From: Stephanodiscus triporus
Taxonomy: Eukaryota > Bacillariophyta > Thalassiosirophyceae > Thalassiosirales > Thalassiosiraceae
Reading direction: 5' to 3'
Assembly: GCA_036939755.1 (NCBI GenBank)
Contig: JALLAZ010000538.1
Location: 1-14,244, forward strand
Length of the DNA stretch: 14,244 bases
In this document: positions 7,904 through 14,244 of the stretch, in pieces
How the letters are laid out: each line of letters begins with the position of its first letter
How positions within the stretch are numbered: position 1 is the stretch's first letter
Notes under the pieces: generated by a model
The model's database searches: none
Told to the model about the DNA's origin: nothing
Seen by the model: the letters and a program-made list of their open reading frames with translations, nothing else
Program-made: the position numbers and the translations under genes

Positions 7904-7966
7904 GTACAAAGAGACGTACGTACGCAGAGCCACATGACGTGTTTCTATGTACCGGTAGTTACATAG
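7890..7966. repeat. Two adjacent hairpins around a CGTACGTACG palindrome
   Basis: GTGGCTCT (7890-7897) pairs with AGAGCCAC (7926-7933). Their loop contains the palindrome CGTACGTACG (7915-7924). Next, CTATGTA (7945-7951) pairs with TACATAG (7960-7966) across an 8-nt loop. They lie at the 3' edge of the preceding coding segment. Confidence 0.55.
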
Positions 7967-8173
7967 TACCGTAGAACATGCTGTACAAGCAGTGAAAATG
8001 TCTCCTCTTTTTCGCACCAAGTATCTAACTTATCAAAATAGTTTTTTTGTAGTATTCCTACGTTGGTCCTCTTGGCCTTTTTTTTTGCGCACCCTGTTGT
8101 TGCCGCTCACTGTTGTACCTTATCCTCCAGTGGCCTCCTACACTATCTGGTTGGGCGGCACAACTCATTTTTG

Positions 8174-8206
8174 TTTGTGGGAGTGATCCATCATTCCTCC
8201 CACAAA
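8174..8206. repeat. Perfect 10-bp stem-loop
   Basis: TTTGTGGGAG (8174-8183) and CTCCCACAAA (8197-8206) form a perfect 10-bp stem with a 13-nt loop. No coding frame crosses it cleanly. Its role is unknown. Confidence 0.6.
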
Positions 8207-8218
8207 TCGAAATGAAAG

Positions 8219-8402
8219 ACCAAAGTCTACAATCCTGGTGGTACCAGCCGTGCGCGTCTTGCCCAACGAATGGATAGTGCTCTTCAGCGTTGCCAGTTTC
8301 TTTCCTGCAAGTGAGAAGCTCCAGATTCTTTCTTTAGTGGATAGCTTGATGAGGAACCAAAACTTGAACCAGGGTGAAGCTTCTTTGATGTTGCAGGTGT
8401 GA
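8219..8402 (+). pseudogene. Coding-like scraps, possible last exon
   Basis: Two short open frames read like protein. One is KTKVYNPGGTSRARLAQRMD to a stop near 8314; the other is EKLQILSLVDSLMRNQNLNQ to TGA at 8400-8402. The second follows TTTCTTTCCTGCAAG, a good 3' splice site, so it could be a terminal exon of a plus-strand gene, perhaps the one at 6834. No donor could be assigned. They may equally be remnants of an old element. Confidence 0.22.
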
Positions 8403-8465
8403 ATCGTTCACACAAGTTTACCCTAAATATTAGTGTTGTATACTGCGGTGGTTCCAGTCACTTTT

Positions 8466-8740
8466 TTGGTATCGGTATTTTGCGGTATCAGATATGCTGG
8501 GTATCAGTATTTTTCGGTCAGTATTTTGGGCACTAGACAGGAGTTCCTGCCAAAATATTTATCCCTTAACTTACTGTGTAAATACGTACTTTTCGTATCA
8601 TTTTGAGAGAAAAAGGGGTTCCCGCCAACTTTTACTTACAGTAAATACGTACTTTTTCATATCTACCATACCAAAAGTACCATCCGAGTTTTCCTTTGGT
8701 ATCGGTACGGGAATTACTGAGAAATACCAACCGATACCAA
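8466..8740. mobile_element. Fold-back/MITE-like repeat with GGTATCGGT ends
   Basis: TTGGTATCGGT at 8466-8476 is perfectly inverted at 8730-8740, and weaker pairing extends inward (GGTATT, CAG/CTG). Internal GGTATC motifs recur in both orientations (8497-8518, 8693-8706). Inside, an imperfect tandem unit repeats: GTAAATACGTACTTTTCG at 8578 and GTAAATACGTACTTTTTC at 8641, each preceded by a G-G-TTCC-GCCAA motif. At 275 bp without coding capacity it fits a non-autonomous element. No clear target-site duplication is visible. The left ends differ from those of the transposon at 8949. Confidence 0.5.
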
Positions 8741-9118
8741 CTCTTTGTCAGAACCTTGTCAGCATCCACAGAGATCGAGAAAAAAAATCTCCAAGAACGA
8801 AATGAGAAGCGGGACTCATTTATAATGTAACAGAACTACTTATGTCCCTTCACAAAAACAAAAGGGGTTTGGGTAGGAATATGTACCAGTTCCCTAGAGA
8901 GTAAGAACAAAGAACTGGAGAAGTGACACAAATGGATTGAGGTAATTAGAGAGGCATTACTCCGCAATTTGCTCTCTGTTCCCTCTTTGTTCGCTCGCGC
9001 GGGAACGAGTGTTGTAACCCCTAAGACCAATGTTACACCTTCGCTTTTGTCTTGGGTCTCCCCTTCAAGTTGCTGTGTGTTGTAGCGGTCATAACTCTGT
9101 TTTTTCTGTTTTGTCCTC

Positions 9119-9180
9119 TCTGCTCGCTCTCTGTCTACTCGCAAATCTTGAGATTTGGAAGCAGACAAAGAGCGAGCAGA
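9119..9180. repeat. Subterminal long hairpin inside the transposon
   Basis: TCTGCTCGCTCTCTGTCT (9119-9136) pairs with AGACAAAGAGCGAGCAGA (9163-9180) with one mismatch over 18 bp. The loop holds a second perfect inverted repeat, CAAATCT..AGATTTG (9142-9157). The arms contain the GCTCGC motif found in the terminal repeats, so this may be an internal transposase-binding site. Confidence 0.65.
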
Positions 9181-9205
9181 ACTTGAGCACGATTGCGTAG
9201 GAATT

Positions 9206-9503
9206 CGTGGAAATGACACCATATTGGATGCTCTCCTCTTCACTCCCCCTCCCACGTAATCCCCCCCCCGCCGCCGTCGCCACCGCTGCCGACGCCGGTG
9301 CTGCCCTCCGTCGTCTGCAGCCATCAGCCGTCGCCGTCAGCCGTCAATACTCCCTAGCGCTCCCCCGTCCTCCTACGACCACGTCCGTCGTCGTCGACCG
9401 CCGCCAGTCGTCGTCATCGTCGTCGTCGACCGCCGCTATTTTCCCAGCCTCCAGTCGCTGGCAACGCCGCTGTCACCGTCATATACAGCCAAGCATCCTC
9501 GAC
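9206..9503 (+). other. Leader region with CCG/TCG simple repeats
   Basis: The frame of the downstream protein is open back to an ATG at 9207, but this stretch is largely CCG, CCT and TCG triplet repeats (for example TCGTCGTCATCGTCGTCGTC near 9407). It gives Pro, Ala and Ser runs unlike the rest of the protein. I read it as a 5' leader, with translation more likely from 9504. Use of the 9207 ATG, adding 99 residues, cannot be excluded. Confidence 0.45.
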
Positions 9504-10904
9504 ATGGAAAATACAAGTGAAACGCGATCTTCAGCGAGGGCTGCGTCGGTGTCTCCTCCGGTCCCCCAAGCTGGTAGTGGCTTCCCCCCCAGGGATAATG
9601 CGTCAACCATTGATTCTTCTATCCCCATGCTGCCTATCCTCCCACCCATTGACGTCGCGTCTCTCCCCACTGTTGCCCCGGGCGATGCTGCTTCTAGAAT
9701 TGGTGCTGTTGCCCCAAGAGCTGTCCCCCGGTTTGACGCCACCAGATACCCCGGCATTGCAGAAACTTCGGCTGCAATTGAGGACGCGATGGCTCGTTGG
9801 AAGAAGATGCCAGGTCCTGTCGAGTGGTGTGGTACTTCCTTCGAGGAGATGCGCCTTGGAGTCTGCCTGCAGATGGTCGTAAACAAGGTTCATCTGCAGA
9901 AGAAGAAGGGTGCCAAGGGCCAAGCCTGGAAGGACTTTTATGAGGGGACCGTTGGCATCCGCCGCGTTGGGTAAGCAGCTCGTCGTGCCTTTTTATTATC
10001 CTTTTTGTGGTAAAATTCTCATGTCTTTTCAATCAGTCCTGCTCCCGCGCTCATGGCAGCATTCCTCCCATACGAGAATCAGCGGGGTCACGATAGGTTT
10101 GAGAAGTTTGTGATGGCTGGAGTGCATCAAGATAGCGAGGAATACCGTCGCAAAACTCAGGTGGGAGATAATCCAACCGACCTCCAGAGTGTTGCTCACT
10201 CTATCCAGGAGGAAAGCCGGGCGGCAGAGAAGACCCAACGTGACCAAGCTTTGAGCAAGGCACTCGCTGATGCCAGGAGGCGTCAAGAGAATGAGGACTT
10301 TGAGGGTATTGCTGGGTTGCGCCCTTCTGGCCGTAGGATTACCACCGGGGATGTTGAAGTTGAAGAAGTTTTTTCCAACTCTGAGGGCGAAGGTGATGAT
10401 GTTGTCGTTGTTGAGGATGGCCTTGATGGCAGTGTTTTGTCTGGAGCCAACGCTCAGGCAATATCAATCCCACGCCCGCGTGCCTCCTCTTTGGGCGCCC
10501 AGCCCACAGCTCGTGGTGGAGGAGTTGGCGATCGCACGGCAAAGAGGGTTATGCTCGAGCAGTCTCTCGCTGATTCTGCTGCAAAGAATTCAGATGGTGA
10601 TCGTTGGTTTGCTAAGGGTGAGATGCAAAAGAAACCTCGACACCAGGATGCCCAGGAGAGGATGGATACTCTGATGGAGGGAATGGTGGGAGAGGGTAAC
10701 TTCATGAGAGAGGCCCTCAAAGGCCTCGCTATGGGACGTGCGGCTGACAACCCCACGATGGTGAAGGAGAAGGAGTTTGGCATGATCAGCGAGAATATGA
10801 GTAAGCTTCTTGAGGTGAAGGCAAAGCTCGTTTCATTGAGCATGGATACTTCCGATATCGACACGCTCATCAAAAAGAAATTGGACGAGCTTGCATCTCG
10901 TTGA
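9504..10904 (+). CDS. Harbinger partner protein (second transposon ORF)
   Basis: Spliced from 9504-9970 and 10037-10904, 444 residues. The 66-nt intron (GGTAAG..TTTTCAATCAG) joins GIRRVG to PAPALMAAFLPYENQRGH in frame, which strongly supports it. The N-terminal 90 residues are Ser/Pro-rich. A compact part follows (DAMARWKKMPGPVEWCGTSF through KGQAWKDFYEG), with Trp spacing that might suit a DNA-binding helical bundle, then DRFEKFVMAGVHQDSEEYRR. The middle is highly charged (EESRAAEKTQRDQALSKALA, and an acidic stretch EVEEVFSNSEGEGDD). The C-terminus is predicted helix, possibly coiled coil (SKLLEVKAKLVSL, DTLIKKKLDELASR). In PIF/Harbinger elements the partner is typically a Myb/SANT-like protein needed for nuclear import and end binding of the transposase. 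I infer the same role from position, but cannot confirm a Myb fold by eye. The 3' end lies 74 bp from that of the convergent transposase. Confidence 0.72.
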
Positions 10905-10978
10905 ATTTCGTTATTCACAACAGGACCTACGACAATGTATATTCATTTGATAAAACATACTACTTAGTATTCAATTAT

Positions 10979-12529
10979 CTACAACCTTAGGTAATCTTCC
11001 AGAAGTGGAGGATTGAAATTGTATTTTTTATAGCTCGATGCTTTATTGCCATTGAGGCAATTGTAGCAATTTGCGAGCAGATGGCACACACAAAGTTGTA
11101 TGGCTGCATAGGATTGCATCTTACCAATTTTGTAGCTCTTCTCGTTGCAGCAAATCTGAAAAATATTTTGCACGTCCCCATAGCTCCACTCAATAGCCTG
11201 TTGGCATGGCTTGATCCTATTGTTGCAAATCCTTTGAGCTGGGGTGATATCCACACCGGGGATAACAGATTTAAATACAGATCGAATACACTGGAGATAT
11301 CCGGCGTTATATGTGCTGTCTTCAAACGTGCAGTATACCTCCAGCTTACCCTGCTGTATCTCCACCAAAAAGTCGTCAAGGCCACTCAACTGCAGCACAC
11401 CGCCGACATCATGGATACGGGCTGATGTTGGTCCAAAAAGTGTGCAGATACCATTTGGCAGGAGCACCGTCTCCACCTTCAAGCCATAACATTTTTTATA
11501 GCCGGTGTAGACCGCCCTCTGTCCCACGTTGCCAAGAGGCCTACGTGGAGCACCGTCATAGTCACCATCGGGACCTGACATCGGCCAACTGATCCGATCA
11601 ATCGAGCAGTCAATAAATCCAAAAATCGACCAAGGAAGGAAAGATAAACCCTGGCGTTCGACCGCTGTTCCGTCATGAAAGTGGTGGACACTCGTCTTTC
11701 TGACAAACTGGTTGATCGCAAGATAGAAAAGGGGGAAGTCATCAACATAATCCCTCAATTTTTCATGTGAAATTGTCCTCGAGTACCTCGTATCAAGATA
11801 CTCGAGGATCCACGGATATCCAAAGCTCCACCGAGACGGGCTGCCACCATAAATAAGCTTGCACAATGCCATATTGGCATACCCAAGCTTAAGCTTCGTC
11901 ATCATGAAAAGAAATAGCTCTTCAGGATTGAAGTTGTAGTACCTAAATCCCGTAAATACACGGATATGCCCATCATTCTGGGCTGCCAACTGCGCGAGAC
12001 CGAATTGATGGTAGATCCGACGGAGCTGCTCCTTCCTGAACGACGTGTAGAAGAAGCACTCCTGAGACGACCAACTATCGAACCGAATATTCTGCCGGGG
12101 GGGATCGTTGAGACGGTGACTATCCTCCTCAATCAGAGGAATATCATGGTATAAAAAATCCAAATAGAAGAGCCTCCAAAGTCGACCGACTTGGACGGAG
12201 TACCTTCCCAGGGCAAGAAGAAGCAGAGCCTGAGTAGCATGCCCTTCGTCGTTGCCACCGTTACCATCGTCGACATCGGCGTCATTATCAGCCCCCCCCC
12301 CATTGACAATGCCATCTGTAAAATAGAGGGAGAGGGCAAATGCTGGGAGAATTGCGTGCATCGCCGACCGGGAGGAGAAGCAAGTCGCAGCAAATAGACT
12401 CTGTAGAAATTCACGGAAACCCACTTCGGCATGGCTGAGGTGTATACTTCGACTGTGGGAGCTCGCCTGACGCAAGGGGAGGCGGCGCCTGCATCCTGTA
12501 AGCGTGCGCCTCCTCGGAGTCTTCCCCAT
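10979..12529 (-). CDS. PIF/Harbinger DDE transposase (DDE_Tnp_4-like)
   Basis: This enzyme cuts and rejoins the element's ends. The frame is open from an ATG at 12745, but the preferred start is the ATG at 12529 (MGKTPRRRTLTGCRRR, basic, NLS-like), because the upstream 72 residues are Pro/Arg low complexity like a leader. Numbering from 12745, residues 275-318 form the helix-turn-helix common in this family (EELFLFMMTKLKLGYANMAL). Catalytic residues are D379 in IFGFIDCSIDR, D446 in SARIHDVGGVL and E519 in AIEWSYGDV, with 67 and 73 residue spacings typical of the superfamily. RAVYTGYKKCYGLKVETVLL and CTFEDSTYNAGY match the usual YNGHKR..KFQ and GDSAY regions. An acidic insert (GGGADNDADVDDGNGG) lies near 149-164. 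All catalytic residues are present and there is no internal stop, so it may be active. It converges on the partner gene. Confidence 0.88.
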   Translation of the reverse strand: MGKTPRRRTLTGCRRRLPLRQASSHSRSIHLSHAEVGFREFLQSLFAATCFSSRSAMHAILPAFALSLYFTDGIVNGGGADNDADVDDGNGGNDEGHATQALLLLALGRYSVQVGRLWRLFYLDFLYHDIPLIEEDSHRLNDPPRQNIRFDSWSSQECFFYTSFRKEQLRRIYHQFGLAQLAAQNDGHIRVFTGFRYYNFNPEELFLFMMTKLKLGYANMALCKLIYGGSPSRWSFGYPWILEYLDTRYSRTISHEKLRDYVDDFPLFYLAINQFVRKTSVHHFHDGTAVERQGLSFLPWSIFGFIDCSIDRISWPMSGPDGDYDGAPRRPLGNVGQRAVYTGYKKCYGLKVETVLLPNGICTLFGPTSARIHDVGGVLQLSGLDDFLVEIQQGKLEVYCTFEDSTYNAGYLQCIRSVFKSVIPGVDITPAQRICNNRIKPCQQAIEWSYGDVQNIFQICCNEKSYKIGKMQSYAAIQLCVCHLLANCYNCLNGNKASSYKKYNFNPPLLEDYLRL

Positions 12530-12982
12530 CGTCCACAAGGTTGAGGGAATAATATGTTTGTGAGTAACAAGCCTAGGCGACGAGGCTGTTGATGGAGGGA
12601 AGCGGCGCCGAGGGGGGAGATGGTAGATGGGGTTGAGAGGGAGCGACTGTACGAAGGGCGTCGTCTCTAGACGATGGGCGGCGGCGGTGGAGGGCGTCGG
12701 GTTCGGCCGAGGCGGGCGGGGCTGAAAAATAATTATGGTCGTCACTCTTCCGCTCTAGACTCCTACCCCTCAGCGCTCAGTACAAAAACACTCTGTACTA
12801 TTCAGCAGCTTGGCCCACAGTACCAAATTTCATTGGGACCCCAGCTGACAGAAAAGAATGTCACATCACAAAAAAGAAGGAGTCCGACCAAGCGAGCGTA
12901 CACAGAGCAGAAAAATCTCCAAAAAAGCGCAATGCCTCTCTATCCATTCTTCCCCCTCGGGCTTTTGAATCAATTTTTTTGA

Positions 12983-14154
12983 GAAAGTATTGGACGAAAG
13001 TCCACGTGGAATCTCTTGTTAGAAGTCACAGGCCCAATGGGTGGCAACCTAAACGTGTCTATCCCTGTCCTGAAAAATATTGTCATTGGCACAACCAAAG
13101 AAAGGGGAGAGTGGGATGAATTTGCTGAGGGGGGCGGGAAACAGAGGATATTGATGCATGCTGTGGCTGCGTACAAGAAGAGACAAGAGATCCTTTTGGC
13201 AAACAACAATGAACAAGACAAATCAACTCACCTCATCAATTTATCTACATTGAAAGACCTGGATGATATTCGCAATTGTTTTGTCAACAAGCTGAAACAG
13301 GCACGCAGTACGTTGGCTGTCCAGCAGGATAAATTGAAGGTGATGCAGGCAGGAAAAGGGAAAACAGAAGATAGTATTGATACAAAACGTTTTAAGGTGT
13401 TGAAGGAGATTGGGGTGGAGTTAAGCTCTTACCATGGGGGTCTTTAAATGGGAAAGACATTAAAAAGGTTATGAACAATGCGGGTAATATTTTTGATGAG
13501 CTCGCAGTAATAATGAAGGAGGGGAAGAGGCCTGACTCCATTCTGTCAGATGCCGATGTTGGTGCATTGTTCATGCATTTTTGGGAGGTGTTTATTCTGT
13601 GGGATGGCGCTTTTTCATTAGCGTGAACTTCTGTGAATCCAATGAAAAATGATACAAAGACTTACCTTTGTTATGTATCCGCAGCAGTGCATGGCAATAA
13701 TGCTCTACGTTGCACCATCACCCCCAAGGTGCACTTGATGCTCATGCATGTCCCATAATAAAATGGAAGATTGGGTGGAGTGACTGCATCAGACTGGGTT
13801 GTGTCTGTGAGACCGCTTTCGCAGAGTCAAGAACCCATTAGCCCGTGATCAAGCACGGGAGAAGGTGAATTCCCGTGCGTTGCATCCCGATGTGATTGCT
13901 CACACAGATGCAACAAACACAGGCAACAAGCATTCTTTTTCTGCTGAGAAGGTCGACGACACAATTACGAAGCAAAAAAAATTCAGCTTGATATGGGGCG
14001 ATTTGAGGTGATGAGATATTTTGATAAGGAAGCAAAGATCAACAAACTTACATGGTCGGTGTTAATATTTGACGATGGGAAGGTGGATTCGTACGATGAC
14101 AGCGCGACGGATGGGGGAAATTTGTGTCATCATGCATGTGGGGATAAATTCTGA
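12983..14154 (+). pseudogene. Decayed gene of a multicopy, element-associated family
   Basis: Coding-like sequence runs through at least four frame or stop breaks. Segment 1 (12983-13440) has no ATG at its start and reads LEVTGPMGGNLNVSIPVLKN through LSSYHGG. A shift in a five-G run at 13436-13440 leads to SLNGKDIKKVMNNAGNIFDE and FILWDGAFSLA, then TGA 13624. The same frame continues with TITPKVHLMLMHVP, then TAA TAA at 13756. A new frame gives KMEDWVE, TGA 13781, LHQTGLCL, TGA 13808, DRFRRVKNPLARDQAREKV and onward. A shift in an A-run at 13974-13981 leads to LDMGRFEVMRYFDKEA, ending at TGA 14152. From memory, the order YHGGSLNG, LWDGAFSLAR, TPKVHLM.HV, KMEDWVE and RFR..NP resembles C-terminal parts of abundant uncharacterised diatom proteins associated with transposons. 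I hold that family call loosely. The 5' part is missing, with the Harbinger element 42 bp upstream. Confidence 0.65.
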
Positions 14155-14244
14155 AAGATGATGGTGTTACGGTACCATGATATGTAGCGATTAGTTAAAG
14201 TTAGTAGAAAAGAAAAATTCTTTACTTTTGCTATCTACGTACTC
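14155..14244. other. AT-rich tail, nothing recognised
   Basis: Ninety bases after the decayed gene, containing GGTACC and TTAGTTAAAGTTAGTAG. I see no gene or terminal repeat here. Confidence 0.4.

Larger units (their letters stand above)
8949..12940. mobile_element. PIF/Harbinger-type DNA transposon, apparently complete
   Basis: GAGAGGCATT at 8949-8958 is inverted as AATGCCTCTC at 12931-12940, and each outer end is flanked by TA (8947-8948, 12941-12942). A second matching motif sits at nearly the same distance from each end: CTCTTTGTTCGCTCGC at 8983-8998 and, on the other strand, CTCTGTGTACGCTCGC at 12907-12892 (14 of 16 identical). So the inverted repeats extend about 50 bp with a diverged middle. 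Between them lie exactly two genes, convergent, with 3' ends 74 bp apart: a DDE transposase and a spliced partner. PIF/Harbinger elements usually carry two genes and a 3-bp TTA/TAA duplication. Here left TTA and right TAT agree only as TA, so the duplication is either mutated or 2 bp. Both frames are open, so the copy may be recent. Confidence 0.82.

Noticed and set aside
8771..8794. AAAAATCTCCAA shared by 8784-8795 and 12911-12922
   Set aside because: The two copies are in the same orientation and one lies outside the element, so they are not terminal inverted repeats. This is probably chance A-rich sequence.
8741..8948. Possible left half of the decayed gene split by transposon insertion
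   Set aside because: I translated the left flank in the plus direction and found no frame continuing into the sequence at 12983, so there is no evidence that the transposon interrupted that gene.
8836..9324. 162-codon minus-strand open frame
   Set aside because: It runs antisense to the left transposon end and the CCG/TCG repeat leader and translates to Arg/Gly and Ser low complexity. It crosses the inferred transposon boundary at 8949, which a native gene would not do.
9479..9886. 135-codon minus-strand frame opposite the partner gene
   Set aside because: It is antisense to the spliced partner exon, whose frame and intron are well supported. Its composition is a mirror of the Ser/Pro-rich exon.
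10454..10918. 154-codon minus-strand frame
   Set aside because: It lies opposite the second exon of the partner gene; the charged helical plus-strand product and in-frame splicing make that the real strand.
13853..13878. Perfect 8-bp inverted repeat GCACGGGA/TCCCGTGC
   Set aside because: It falls inside the coding text RDQAREKVNSRA of the decayed gene and needs no other explanation. A stem this short can arise by chance.

Overview
The window is eukaryotic nuclear DNA, most likely from a unicellular alga or protist. A diatom-like stramenopile is my best guess, held loosely. The reasons are short GT-AG introns that restore reading frames (66, 60 and 102 nt), the standard genetic code, a degraded histone H3 copy with an intron, and a high density of mobile-element genes and relics. 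There is no bacterial-style operon structure and I see no RNA gene.

Layout. Positions 1-3560 hold uncharacterised minus-strand coding segments: a probable three-exon gene at 45-1471 and two segments at 1849-2406 and 3128-3562. A Pro/Thr-rich plus-strand ORF lies between the last two. A two-part repeat occurs intact at about 768-880 and split by roughly 670 bp at about 2357-3130. Positions 3600-3900 are a nested direct-repeat array. Positions 4400-4742 are a histone H3 pseudogene, followed by a direct repeat of sequence seen at 4026-4082. Positions 4852-6381 (minus) are a predicted two-exon 2-oxoglutarate/Fe(II) oxygenase-like gene. Five copies of the palindrome GTACTAGTAC sit 159-284 bp upstream of its start. 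Positions 6830-7900 (plus) hold an unrecognised multi-exon gene that may be decaying, then hairpins, coding-like scraps and a fold-back element at 8466-8740.

Positions 8949-12940 are the best supported unit: an apparently complete PIF/Harbinger-type DNA transposon of about 4.0 kb. It has 10-bp perfect terminal inverted repeats inside longer imperfect ones, a TA on each side, a DDE transposase on the minus strand and a convergent, spliced companion gene on the plus strand. Immediately right of it, 12983-14154 is a decayed copy of another gene, broken by stops and frameshifts.

Only the transposon shows genes that clearly work together: a transposase and a partner protein sharing one pair of termini. 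The rest is accessory, repeat-rich DNA with one plausible intact enzyme gene.
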